NCBI RefSeq assembly: GCF_001427865.1
Contig: NZ_LMHH01000003.1
Coordinates: 416,359-480,358, forward strand
Direction of reading: 5' to 3'
Length of the DNA: 64,000 bases
Origin: Altererythrobacter sp. Root672
Lineage (GTDB): Bacteria; Pseudomonadota; Alphaproteobacteria; Sphingomonadales; Sphingomonadaceae
In this document: positions 31,981-41,031 of the stretch, piece after piece
Numbering within the stretch: position 1 is the stretch's first letter
Layout of the letters: each line of letters starts with the position of its first letter
Position numbers and translations under genes: made by a program
Notes under the pieces: model-generated
The model's input: only the letters and a program-made list of their open reading frames with translations
The model's database searches: none
Told to the model about the DNA's origin: nothing

Positions 31981-33243
31981 ATGAAGCGCAATGAAGGCAA
32001 ACGGCCCACCGAAATCCAGGGCCTCGAAGCCCGCCGCGCCGCGTTGCGGTTGCTCGATGCAGTTCTGCGGCGCGGAGAAACACTCGACCAGGCGGCGGGA
32101 GCGGCCACCGGCGGACTGCTCACGAGCTCCGACTCGGCGCTAGCCCGGGCCATTGCGAGCGAGGTGCTGCGCTGGCTGCCGGATCTCGACGCCTTGATCG
32201 ATTCTGCCACCCGCTTGCGGCTGGCCGACGATGCCAAGGCTCGCACCGTGCTGCGCATGATGCTGGCCCAGTGGCTGCGGTTGGAGACACCGCCACACGC
32301 GGTTGTCGCGACCGGGCTGGCGCTCCTGACGGGAGGGCCGCGCAGGCTGGCGCATGGAGTGTTCGGGGCGCTGGTGCGCGGAGAGGCTGCTTTGCCTGCC
32401 GTTCCAACGCTGCCGGAGACCGTGGCCGAGAGATGGGGCGATCGCGCGACGGTCATTGCTGCCGGGCTGGCCGAGCCGCCCCCGCTCGATCTCGAACTGC
32501 GAGACCCCGCGGAAACGGCCAGCTGGGTGGGGCGGCTTGGCGGCGAAAGTCTTGCCCCAGGCCACGTTCGCCTTCCTCGCGGTACCGCAGTTACCGACAT
32601 CTCGGGCTTCGCCGACGGTGGGTGGTGGGTTCAAGATCTCGCCGCGTCGTTGCCGGCACGGCTGCTGGGGCCGGGCGAGGGCCGCCGCGTGCTCGACCTT
32701 TGCGCTGCGCCGGGCGGCAAGACGCTCCAACTCGCCGCCGCGGGCTGGAAGGTAACCGCGCTCGACATCAGCAAGCGCCGGTTGGAGCGGCTGCGTGAGA
32801 ACCTCGCCCGGAACGGCCTCGACGCCGAAGTGGTCGTGGCCGACGCGCTCAAGTGGGAGCCGAAGGAACCGTTCGACGCCATCCTGCTCGACGCGCCCTG
32901 CACCGCGACCGGCACCGCCCGCCGCCATCCTGACGTGCTCCACCGCATCGGTGAGCGGCAGATCACGGAGATGGCCGAACTACAGGCGGCGCTGCTCGAG
33001 CGGGCGAGTGGCTGGCTCAAGCCCGGCGGGCGACTGATCTATGCGACCTGCTCCCTCGAGCCGGAGGAAGGCGAGCAGCGGCTTCCGGTCGCGGGTGTTG
33101 AGCTCGATCCCGTTCGCGCCGAAGAGCTGCCCGCCGGCCTCGCTCCAACCGCCGAGGGCTGGCTGCGGACCGACCCGGGCATGCTCTCAGACAAGGGCGG
33201 GCTCGACGGCTTCTTCATTGCCCGCTTCGTTAGCAAGTCGTGA
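31981..33243 (+). CDS. rsmB: 16S rRNA (cytosine-967-C5)-methyltransferase RsmB/Fmu
   Basis: 420 residues: an N-terminal NusB-like RNA-binding domain (about 10-130), then a Rossmann methyltransferase domain with the SAM motif LDLCAAPGGKTLQLA, the catalytic region LLDAPCTATGTARRHPDVLHRI (Cys in motif IV) and YATCSLEPEEGE (nucleophilic Cys in motif VI). It methylates rRNA using SAM. Some alphaproteobacterial members may be other NOL1/NOP2/Sun-type enzymes. Confidence 0.88.
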   Translation: MKRNEGKRPTEIQGLEARRAALRLLDAVLRRGETLDQAAGAATGGLLTSSDSALARAIASEVLRWLPDLDALIDSATRLRLADDAKARTVLRMMLAQWLRLETPPHAVVATGLALLTGGPRRLAHGVFGALVRGEAALPAVPTLPETVAERWGDRATVIAAGLAEPPPLDLELRDPAETASWVGRLGGESLAPGHVRLPRGTAVTDISGFADGGWWVQDLAASLPARLLGPGEGRRVLDLCAAPGGKTLQLAAAGWKVTALDISKRRLERLRENLARNGLDAEVVVADALKWEPKEPFDAILLDAPCTATGTARRHPDVLHRIGERQITEMAELQAALLERASGWLKPGGRLIYATCSLEPEEGEQRLPVAGVELDPVRAEELPAGLAPTAEGWLRTDPGMLSDKGGLDGFFIARFVSKS

Positions 33244-33269
33244 GTTCAGACGGTTAACGACCGATTACC

Positions 33270-33806
33270 TCAAGCTGACTTGACCTTTGCCTGGAAGCTC
33301 TTGCGCAGCTTCAACAACTTGGGTGGGATCACCGCGAGGCAGTAGGGATTCCGCTGGCCTTCGCCCTCCCAGTATTCCTGGTGGTAGTCTTCCGCCGGAT
33401 ACCACTCCGCCGGACCTTCGATGGTGGTGACGACCTTTCCGTCATGGTCCGCGTTGGCCCGCTCGATCGCGGCTTCCGCCTCGGCGAACTGGTTTTCGTC
33501 CAGCGGGAAGATGGCGCTGCGGTATTGAGTACCCACGTCGCCGCCTTGGCGGTTAAGCTGCGTCGGGTCATGCGTGCCGAGGAACACGTCGAGGATCTCG
33601 GCGTAGGAAATGACCTCCGGATCGTAAGTGACGCGGATCGCTTCGGCGTGACCCGTGTCGCCCCCGCAGACCTGCTTGTAGGTCGGGTTCGGCACCGTGC
33701 CGCCGATATAGCCACTTTCGACTTGGCTCACCCCGATCACGTCGCGGAACACCGCTTCGGTGCACCAGAAGCATCCGCCTGCCACGATCGCCGTTTCATT
33801 CGCCAT
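33270..33806 (-). CDS. msrA: Peptide-methionine (S)-S-oxide reductase MsrA
   Basis: 178 residues from MANETAIVAGG, with AAAGGAG upstream; the open frame continues 29 codons further without family likeness. GGCFWCTEAVFRDVIGV contains the catalytic Cys; QVCGGDTGHAEAIRVTYDP, FLGTHDPTQLNRQGGDVGTQYRSAIF and the HQEYWEGEGQRNPYC tail are canonical. It reduces S-methionine sulfoxide. It converges on rsmB. Confidence 0.94.
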   Translation of the reverse strand: MANETAIVAGGCFWCTEAVFRDVIGVSQVESGYIGGTVPNPTYKQVCGGDTGHAEAIRVTYDPEVISYAEILDVFLGTHDPTQLNRQGGDVGTQYRSAIFPLDENQFAEAEAAIERANADHDGKVVTTIEGPAEWYPAEDYHQEYWEGEGQRNPYCLAVIPPKLLKLRKSFQAKVKSA

Positions 33807-33907
33807 GCTCAGATCTCCTTTGCTGCGACAAATGGGGCGTGCCTGGGCGCTTGTCATCCTCCCCCTGGCGTTTAGGCTGTTCGGACAAGACAAACGGGAG
33901 AGTTACC

Positions 33908-34753
<846 letters not shown>

Positions 34754-34794
34754 GGCGCCTTGTGCGCCGGGCGCAGGTGACTAGATAGCGGCGC

Positions 34795-35661
34795 ATGACC
34801 AAGCTCACCGTCGCCGCCTTGCAACTGGCGCTCGGCTCGCAGGACGAGTTCGAGAACATTGCTGCCGTCTCCGCTCTGGTGGAGGATGCCGCGGCCAACG
34901 GCGCGCAGATCATCCTGCCGCCCGAGCTCTTCTCCGGCCCCTATTTCTGCAAGGTCGAGGATGACGCCCTGTTCGCGAGCGCGCGGCCGGTGACGAAGCA
35001 TCCTTCGGTCGTGGCGATGCGCGAGCTGGCCAAGGCGCTCAAGGTCGCCATCCCGACCAGCTTCTTCGAACGTGACGGGCATCACTACTACAACACCCTC
35101 GCGATGATCGACGCCGAGGGCGAGATCATGGGGACCTATCGCAAGAGCCACATCCCCGATGGCCCGGGCTACGAAGAAAAGTTCTATTTCCGTCCCGGCA
35201 ATGACGGCTTCAAGGTGTGGAAGCTGTTCGGCGCGACCATCGGCATCGGTGTGTGCTGGGACCAGTGGTACCCGGAAACCGCCCGCGTCCTGGCGCTGCA
35301 GGGCGCCGAAGTGCTGTTCTACCCGACCGCAATCGGGTCCGAGCCCAAGGACACCGAAATGGACACGAGCCGCATGTGGCGCCGTGCAATGATCGGCCAT
35401 GCGGTGTCGAACTGTATGCCCGTGATCGCGGCCAACCGTATTGGGCATGAGGCTGAACATGGCGGGGATGGGCAGGCCTTCTACGGCCACAGCTTCATCT
35501 GCGACGAGTGGGGTGACATGATCACCGAGTTCGGAGCTGAAGAAACCGGAGCCCTGGTGGCGACGCTCGACCTCAAGGCGGCCGCCAAGCACCGCGCGAG
35601 CTGGGGTTTCTTCCGCGACCGTCGTCCGCAACTCTACGGTCGCATCAGCGAGGATATCTGA
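34795..35661 (+). CDS. aguB: N-carbamoylputrescine amidase
   Basis: 288 residues of the nitrilase superfamily. The catalytic triad is visible: Glu44 (PPELFSG), Lys117 (YRKSHIPDGPGYEEKFYF) and Cys154 (GVCWDQWYPE). The motifs match AguB, which hydrolyses N-carbamoylputrescine to putrescine, CO2 and ammonia. An agmatine deiminase gene is not in the window. The stop overlaps the apparent folK start by 2 nt. Confidence 0.88.
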   Translation: MTKLTVAALQLALGSQDEFENIAAVSALVEDAAANGAQIILPPELFSGPYFCKVEDDALFASARPVTKHPSVVAMRELAKALKVAIPTSFFERDGHHYYNTLAMIDAEGEIMGTYRKSHIPDGPGYEEKFYFRPGNDGFKVWKLFGATIGIGVCWDQWYPETARVLALQGAEVLFYPTAIGSEPKDTEMDTSRMWRRAMIGHAVSNCMPVIAANRIGHEAEHGGDGQAFYGHSFICDEWGDMITEFGAEETGALVATLDLKAAAKHRASWGFFRDRRPQLYGRISEDI

Positions 35662-36152
35662 CTCACCGATACCTGATCGCGCTCGGGTCGAACCGTCGGC
35701 ACCACCGGTTCGGCCGCCCTCGCGACGTGCTGAAAGCGGCGCTGGAGCGATTGTCGGAAGAGGGCGTGGCGATCGCGGCGGCTGGACCGGTACTCCTGAC
35801 CGACCCCATCGGACCGTCGCACAGGCGTTACGCCAACTCGGCGGCGGTCATTGAAACCGACCTCGAGCCACCCGAGTTGCTCGCCTTGCTCAAACGGATC
35901 GAGCGCGAGTTCGGCCGTCGCACCGGTGGGCAACGCTGGACCTCGCGCGTGCTCGACCTCGATATCGTGCTGTGGAGCGGCAGCACTTTCGCGGCGCCGG
36001 ACCTGACCGTCCCCCACCTCCTCTACCGCGAGCGCGCTTTCGTGCTGACCCCAGCCGCACGAATTGCTGCCGATTGGCGCGACCCGATAACGGGTCTGAG
36101 CATAAGACAGTTACACTCCCGGTTGACCCGCCCCGGCACCGCCCGTAGGTGA
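35658..36152 (+). CDS. folK: 6-hydroxymethyl-7,8-dihydropterin pyrophosphokinase
   Basis: 164 residues. HRYLIALGSNR at the N-terminus is the HPPK ALGSN motif; RTGGQRWTSRVLDLDIVLW holds the R-x-W ... LDLDI metal-binding signature; PHLLYRERAFVL follows. The homology begins before the first ATG (35727), so the true start is upstream; CTG 35658 (overlapping the aguB TGA, with GAGGA just before) is the only reasonable in-frame candidate seen. It pyrophosphorylates the pterin in folate synthesis, fitting the heavy THF use at the right end of the window. Confidence 0.85.
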   Translation: MTHRYLIALGSNRRHHRFGRPRDVLKAALERLSEEGVAIAAAGPVLLTDPIGPSHRRYANSAAVIETDLEPPELLALLKRIEREFGRRTGGQRWTSRVLDLDIVLWSGSTFAAPDLTVPHLLYRERAFVLTPAARIAADWRDPITGLSIRQLHSRLTRPGTARR

Positions 36153-36164
36153 GCGCCCGTGGTC

Positions 36165-36240
36165 GGGCCCTTAGCTCAGTCGGTAGAGCAACTGACTTTT
36201 AATCAGTAGGTCGCTGGTTCGAATCCAGCAGGGCTCACCA
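36165..36240 (+). tRNA. tRNA-Lys (TTT)
   Basis: A 76-nt cloverleaf with encoded CCA. The acceptor stem GGGCCCT pairs with AGGGCTC (one G-U), the D arm has TAGCTCAGTCGGTAGAGCA, the anticodon stem ACTGA/TCAGT encloses loop CTTTTAA with anticodon TTT, and the T arm has GGTTCGAATCC. It starts 12 nt after folK. Confidence 0.97.
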
Positions 36241-36267
36241 CAAGTCTCCTGTGAACGAGGTATCGAC

Positions 36268-36762
36268 GTGAAGCGCACGCGTATGGCGGCTCTCGCCGCA
36301 ATCCTGGCTTTCGGCTTGGCAACAGGTGCCACCGCACAGGAGGAGGCCGCAGGGCCCTCGCAAGATGCCGCCTGGCACAATCAGCAGATGATTGCGCTGG
36401 CGAGCCGGCAAGCGAGCGACGGATGGCAGTGGCTGCCCGGCGGCCTGCTGTGGCGCCGCGTGGCGGGCGATGGCTCGGGCAAGCATCCGACCGTGCAGGA
36501 CGTGGTCACGTTGCACTACGCCGGAACGCTGGTCGACGGGACCGAGTTCGACAGCTCCTACGCGCGTCGTCAGCCCGCGACTTTCCCGCTGCAGGCGCTG
36601 ATCCCGGCCTGGCAGATGGCAGTGCCGGAGATGGGCGTTGGCGACACGATCGAGATCGCCACTCCGTCTACGCTCGCTTACGGGCCGATCGGCCGCGGCC
36701 CGATTCCGGGTGGCGCGACGCTGCTGTTCAAGATCGAGCTGCTCGGCATTCAGGAGCGGTAA
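36268..36762 (+). CDS. Periplasmic FKBP-type peptidyl-prolyl isomerase
   Basis: 164 residues from GTG 36268. Signal peptide (MKRTRMAALAAILAFGLATGATAQE), then a helical stretch and an FKBP domain: VTLHYAGTLVDGTEFDSSYAR, FPLQALIPAWQMAVPEMGVGD and STLAYGPIGRGPIPGGATLLFKIELL. It catalyses proline cis-trans isomerisation in the periplasm. The pocket substitution IPAWQMAV for the usual I.GW is family-normal. It follows tRNA-Lys by 27 nt. Confidence 0.9.
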   Translation: MKRTRMAALAAILAFGLATGATAQEEAAGPSQDAAWHNQQMIALASRQASDGWQWLPGGLLWRRVAGDGSGKHPTVQDVVTLHYAGTLVDGTEFDSSYARRQPATFPLQALIPAWQMAVPEMGVGDTIEIATPSTLAYGPIGRGPIPGGATLLFKIELLGIQER

Positions 36763-36842
36763 GGCCGTCTCAATCCGGGAAGCGGACGCCGGGCAAAGCG
36801 CCCGCCGGCGGAACAATACCTTCATAAGTTAATTCCCCAACC

Positions 36843-37610
36843 ATGGGGAGCACAGAGGTCGATAAATATCCGCTGACGGGGCGTTTTCTCTTGGGTCGCC
36901 TGCGCCATGCGATGACCGCGGAAGAGAAAGACCTCGTCGAATCGCTCGTCGAGGATACCGAGCGCTTCCCCCGGTCCACCACGCTGATCGCACGCGGACA
37001 GCTGGCCGAGCGGTCGACTCTATTGATCGAAGGCCACATGTTGCGTGTCATCCGGCAGGACGGCCAGCGCCACGTGGTCGGCATGCATGTCCCCGGCGAC
37101 TTTGCCGACCTGCACGGCTTTGCCCTGAAGCGGCTCGACCATGACCTTGTAACGGTGGGCAATTCGCTGGTGGGCTACGTGAGCCATGCCAAGCTGGTCG
37201 AGGTAACTCAGCAATATCCGCATCTCACACGGCTGATGTGGTTTTCGACTCTCATGGACGCCGCGATCCACCGCCAGTGGATCCTCAAGTTGCAGGAACT
37301 GCCGGCGCCGAGGCGGGTCGCGCATGTTTTTGCCGAGCTATGGCACCGGCTCGATCTGGTTGGCTTGGGTCGGAAGGACGGGCTGCGCACGTCGCTGATC
37401 CAGGCCGACCTGGCCGACATGTGCGGCACCACCGCGATACACATGAACCGGGCGCTGGCGCTGCTGAAGAAGGAGGGCGTCGCCGAGTTCCGTCGAGGGA
37501 CGGTCTATGTCCAGGACCGCGCTCGGCTCGAGGCCTATGCGCGCTTTGATCCAGACTACCTCTATGGGCAAGGCAGGCTGCGCGTGGGCGGTGAACTCTC
37601 GAAGCCGTGA
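36843..37610 (+). CDS. Crp/Fnr-family transcription regulator
   Basis: 255 residues: an N-terminal cyclic-nucleotide-binding-like barrel (LIARGQLAERSTLLIEGHMLRVIRQDGQRHVVGMHVPGDFADL) and a C-terminal HTH_Crp domain (LIQADLADMCGTTAIHMNRALALLKKEGVAEFRRGTVYV). It has no N-terminal cysteine cluster, so it is not an Fnr-type oxygen sensor. The group is common in sphingomonads; the signal is unknown. The TonB-like gene begins 21 nt after it, so they may be co-transcribed. Confidence 0.88.
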   Translation: MGSTEVDKYPLTGRFLLGRLRHAMTAEEKDLVESLVEDTERFPRSTTLIARGQLAERSTLLIEGHMLRVIRQDGQRHVVGMHVPGDFADLHGFALKRLDHDLVTVGNSLVGYVSHAKLVEVTQQYPHLTRLMWFSTLMDAAIHRQWILKLQELPAPRRVAHVFAELWHRLDLVGLGRKDGLRTSLIQADLADMCGTTAIHMNRALALLKKEGVAEFRRGTVYVQDRARLEAYARFDPDYLYGQGRLRVGGELSKP

Positions 37611-37631
37611 GCCCGCCCGGAAAGGCGTGAC

Positions 37632-38342
37632 GTGATTGCGCGCGACAGGGCAGGTCCAGGCCCCGGATATCGGCCTTCCCGGCGTCCGAGATGGGGCACC
37701 TTGGTCTTGGTGGCGGTGCTTCACCTCTTGGCATTGGCGGGCCTGGTGCGCGTGTTCGCGCCGCAGTTCGCTTCGGCCGCTATCGAGAAGGCTGGCTCGC
37801 TGATCACGGTTCAGATCGTGGCGCCCGCTGAGCCGACGCCCTCTCCGGAACCTGCGGAGAGGGCCGACGCGGGGGCGGCGGCGGAGGAAGTCCCACAGGC
37901 GACACCACGCGCGGCAGAAGTTCCGCCTGTCCCTCTGCAACGGCCGAGCCCGGTGCCGGTCGCCTCGGGTGGTGGTGAGGAGGGCCAGGGTTCGGGCGCA
38001 AGTGGTGTAGGCGCCGGGTCCGGATCGGGCGTCTCCGGGAGCGGGCAGGGAAGTGGCGCGCGTCCGCTGCAATTGATCTCCGGCACGATCGACGATGCCC
38101 GCGACTACCCGGTGCCGCCCGGCGGGCGTCAGGTGCGCCGCGGACACGATGTCGTGATCGAACTAACTGTCGGTCCTGGCGGCAGGGTCACGGCCTGCCG
38201 CGTCACCGATCCAAGTCCCGACCCCCAGGCCGACGCGATCACGTGCCGCCTGGCGACCGAGCGATTTGTCTTCCAGCCACGCCTCGACGCCAACGGTCAG
38301 CCGACCGTCGGAACGTACCGCTGGCGGCAACGGTGGTTCTGA
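37632..38342 (+). CDS. TonB-like energy transducer
   Basis: 236 residues from GTG 37632. Short basic N-terminus, one TM (TLVLVAVLHLLALAGLVRVF), a Pro/Glu/Ala spacer and a Gly/Ser-rich repeat stretch (about 110-145), then a TonB C-terminal domain (VVIELTVGPGGRVTACRVTDPSPDPQADAITCRLATERFVFQPRLDANGQP). TonB proteins transmit proton-motive energy to outer-membrane receptors. No exbB/exbD is beside it. It may also be an extracytoplasmic protein of another function with a TonB-C domain. Confidence 0.8.
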   Translation: MIARDRAGPGPGYRPSRRPRWGTLVLVAVLHLLALAGLVRVFAPQFASAAIEKAGSLITVQIVAPAEPTPSPEPAERADAGAAAEEVPQATPRAAEVPPVPLQRPSPVPVASGGGEEGQGSGASGVGAGSGSGVSGSGQGSGARPLQLISGTIDDARDYPVPPGGRQVRRGHDVVIELTVGPGGRVTACRVTDPSPDPQADAITCRLATERFVFQPRLDANGQPTVGTYRWRQRWF

Positions 38343-38402
38343 TGACTTCGCCGCCCGGTGGCTCTAGGATGCTTGCAAATCAGCCGGCAGGATTCGCGAG
38401 CG

Positions 38403-39437
38403 ATGGCAGTGATATATCCGGTGGTTCTGTGCGGCGGCAGCGGTACTCGGCTCTGGCCGCGCAGCCGTAAGGACGCGCCCAAGCCCTTCTTGCCCCTCGT
38501 TGATGAAGACACGCTGTTCGAAGCGACCCTGCGCCGGTGCGCCGATCCAGAGCGGTTCGCGCCGCCTGTCGTCGTAACGGGCGTCGGGCATCGCACCCAT
38601 GTTGAGGCGCAGGCGGCATCGTTTCCCGGCACGCAGGTGATCGTCGAACCGATGGCGCGCAACACCGCTGCGGCGATCGCACTGGCGGCTCACCGGTTGC
38701 CGGAAGAGGCCATCATGCTGGTGTGCCCGAGCGACCACCACATCGCCGATACCGAGGCCTTCCGGGAGGCCGCATGCGCTGCGGCGAAGCTCGCGGGTGA
38801 GGGCTGGCTCGTGGCGTTCGGCATTACCGCTACGGCGCCGGAAACCGGCTATGGGTACATCCGGCGTGGAGCACCGCTCGAGGGCGGCTTCGAGGTCGAA
38901 CGCTTTGTCGAGAAGCCGGACCTGAAGACCGCGATGAGCTTCCTGTCCGATAGCAGCTACAGCTGGAACGGCGGCATCTTCGTCTTCCGCGCCGGGACGT
39001 TTCTGGAAGAGCTGGCTCGCCATCGCCCCCGGCTCTCCGCTGCCGTCGAAGAAGCGGTCGCGAGCGGACGTGAGGACGGGCTCTCGTTCCACCCGGAAGC
39101 AGGGGCCTTTGCCGCGATTGAGCCGGAATCGGTCGACTATGCGGTGATGGAGAACACCACGCGCGCAGCTGTCGTACCGGTTTCTATGGGCTGGTCCGAC
39201 ATCGGTAACTGGCAGGCTTTGCGCGACGCGCGCGCGGGGGACGAAGCCGGCAACCGCACGCGCGGCAATGTCGAACTGGTCGATTGCAGCAACGTTCTTG
39301 CCGAAACCGACGGACCGCGCATCTCGGTGATAGGGCTCGACGACGTGGCGATCGTTGTCGATGGCAACGAGGTGCTGGTCACCACGATGGCGGGCGCGCA
39401 GAAAGTCGGCAAGCTTGCCGGTGCGGCCAACCAATAG
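38403..39437 (+). CDS. manC: Mannose-1-phosphate guanylyltransferase
   Basis: 344 residues from ATG 38403. VVLCGGSGTRLWPRSRKDAPKPF is the nucleotidyl-transferase signature; VEPMARNTAAAIALAA, ETGYGYIRRG, VERFVEKPDL and SYSWNGGIFVFRA are the GMP motifs. It makes GDP-mannose from mannose-1-P and GTP for polysaccharide synthesis. The isomerase/phosphomannomutase domain of long ManC proteins is absent. Followed 24 nt later by the DUF2721 gene. Confidence 0.92.
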   Translation: MAVIYPVVLCGGSGTRLWPRSRKDAPKPFLPLVDEDTLFEATLRRCADPERFAPPVVVTGVGHRTHVEAQAASFPGTQVIVEPMARNTAAAIALAAHRLPEEAIMLVCPSDHHIADTEAFREAACAAAKLAGEGWLVAFGITATAPETGYGYIRRGAPLEGGFEVERFVEKPDLKTAMSFLSDSSYSWNGGIFVFRAGTFLEELARHRPRLSAAVEEAVASGREDGLSFHPEAGAFAAIEPESVDYAVMENTTRAAVVPVSMGWSDIGNWQALRDARAGDEAGNRTRGNVELVDCSNVLAETDGPRISVIGLDDVAIVVDGNEVLVTTMAGAQKVGKLAGAANQ

Positions 39438-39461
39438 GGCACCGGACAGAAGGGGGAATTT

Positions 39462-39920
39462 ATGGGCGGCGGATCGGGCTTGATTGCCCAGACCATTCAG
39501 TTGGCGCTGGCGCCGGTTTTTGTGCTCGTGGCCATTGGCAACATCATGAACATCCTCTCGACCCGCCTCGGTCGCGTGGTCGACCGCTCGCGCGTGCTGC
39601 AGCAGATGCACGCAACGACGAGCGGCGTGGAACACGACCGGGTCGTCCGCGAGATTCGCACGGTCGACCGGCGGATCGCGATGATCAGCCGGGCGATTCT
39701 GCTGCTGGTGCTCAGCGGCCTGACGATCGGGCTATGCGTCGCCTTGCTGTTCGTCGAGGAGCTGTTCAGCATCAATCTGCAGCAAGTGGCGGCGGCGGCG
39801 TTCATGGTGGCGATCGGGCTGCTGATGTCCGCCCTGACGCTGTTCATGCGCGAAACCCAGCACGCAACGGCCGTGCTGAGGATTCCGGAAACGTACCTGG
39901 AACCGGATCGCAAGTTGTGA
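39462..39920 (+). CDS. DUF2721-type membrane protein
   Basis: 152 residues with three hydrophobic segments: IQLALAPVFVLVAIGNIMNIL, AILLLVLSGLTIGLCVALLFVE and VAAAAFMVAIGLLMSALTLFM. Between the first and second lies a soluble loop (TRLGRVVDRSRVLQQ) typical of DUF2721. An AGGGGGA site precedes ATG 39462. Function unknown for the family. Confidence 0.8.
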   Translation: MGGGSGLIAQTIQLALAPVFVLVAIGNIMNILSTRLGRVVDRSRVLQQMHATTSGVEHDRVVREIRTVDRRIAMISRAILLLVLSGLTIGLCVALLFVEELFSINLQQVAAAAFMVAIGLLMSALTLFMRETQHATAVLRIPETYLEPDRKL

Positions 39921-39946
39921 GGATTTGAGCCCTTTACGGGCAGGGA

Positions 39947-40255
39947 TCAGGCTGACGGCGGAGCCAGCAGCTTGTGGCTCTGCTGCCGGATTGCACCTTC
40001 GACGATCGGCTGGATGAAGCCGAGCGCGGGCGGCAGGTCGACATAGAACATGACCTGCTGATCTTCGATATCGATGTGGGCGCGCAGTTGCTGACCCATG
40101 GCCGAAATCGCCATCGTCATGCGGTCTTCGCTGGGCCATTCGGTCACGACCTCGGCCATGCCGCCAGGAATGCTGTCGCCAATGCTGTGGCTATTGGCTT
40201 GCAAGCGGCGGCGGACTTCTTCCCGGCCGAGCGAATGGGGAATGGCGACTTCCAT
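39947..40255 (-). CDS. Polyhydroxyalkanoic-acid-system family protein
   Basis: 102 residues of the PHA_gran_rgn family: MEVAIPHSLGREEVRRRLQ, HIDIEDQQVMFYVDLPPALGFIQPIVEGAIRQQSHKLL. The family name comes from genes near PHA operons; function in cells without them is unknown. The start overlaps the XpaC-like stop (TAATG), so it is the third gene of the telA operon. Confidence 0.8.
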   Translation of the reverse strand: MEVAIPHSLGREEVRRRLQANSHSIGDSIPGGMAEVVTEWPSEDRMTMAISAMGQQLRAHIDIEDQQVMFYVDLPPALGFIQPIVEGAIRQQSHKLLAPPSA

Positions 40256-41031
40256 TAGGTATCCTGCTTGTTCGGTTCGGGAAGGGCCGCGGGCTCGCCG
40301 TCCGCACCATAGCGGTAGTCGAGATAGCGGGTACGAATGGCGAGATCATCGAGCGCGCCGTCGGCCAATTGCCGGGTAACGCGGTCGATCTCGTTGCTGA
40401 TCTTGCCGAGGCTTTCGACCAGTTGCTTGTCGGGCGTCGAGCCGGCCCGCTCTTCGCGGCGCAAGTTCGCCGGGATCTTGCGGTAGGCGTCGACCATGCC
40501 GGGCAGGGTCTCGCCCACCAGCTTGCGGGTTTCGACCGCTGCCGGATGGACCGGATCGACATTCTCGAGCTGCAGGCCGAGCGCGTCGAGCTGGACGCCG
40601 ATCTGGTCGACCAGGGTGACTGCCGGCGGCGGCAGCGCGGGGCGTTGGTGCTCTAGCCACAACTCGGTGCGCGCGACCATGTGCCGCACGTCGCCGGTGT
40701 TGAGATCGCTGCGGCTCGGTACCCTGACCTTGGGGAAGTTCGAGAACAGAAACGTCGCCGCGACCACTGCGAGGAAGGCGACCATGATCCCGGTGAACCC
40801 GATCCCGTCGATCGCGATCCCTACCGCCATCGCGGCAAAGACGATCGCCAGCAGCGATCCACCGATCAGCTTGATCCGCGTCATCAGGTTGCGTTGGCGC
40901 AGTTCGGCCGACCCTCGCCCGATCGGGCTGGTCGTACGCCGATGACGCCCTCCAGCCCGGTTGTCGGCCAGGAGAGCGCGCCCGTCGTGGAGCAGGCGGT
41001 CGCTGTCTGGGGTCAAGTCGCTCGACATCAC
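40255..41031 (-). CDS. XpaC-like membrane protein
   Basis: 258 residues. Two adjacent TM segments (LIGGSLLAIVFAAMAVGIAIDG and FTGIMVAFLAVVAATFLFSNF) are followed by a helical cytoplasmic domain (about 110-250, with LVDQIGVQLDALGLQLENVDP and LVESLGKISNEIDRVTRQLADGALDDLAIRTRYLD). Such proteins (5-bromo-4-chloroindolyl phosphate hydrolysis/XpaC family) usually sit beside telA. The start overlaps the telA stop by 4 nt. Biochemical role unclear. Confidence 0.8.
   Translation of the reverse strand: MMSSDLTPDSDRLLHDGRALLADNRAGGRHRRTTSPIGRGSAELRQRNLMTRIKLIGGSLLAIVFAAMAVGIAIDGIGFTGIMVAFLAVVAATFLFSNFPKVRVPSRSDLNTGDVRHMVARTELWLEHQRPALPPPAVTLVDQIGVQLDALGLQLENVDPVHPAAVETRKLVGETLPGMVDAYRKIPANLRREERAGSTPDKQLVESLGKISNEIDRVTRQLADGALDDLAIRTRYLDYRYGADGEPAALPEPNKQDT

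Noticed and set aside
38364-39635. 423-codon minus-strand frame opposite the mannose-1-phosphate guanylyltransferase
   Set aside because: Shadow composition, no motif; it also spans two plus-strand genes.
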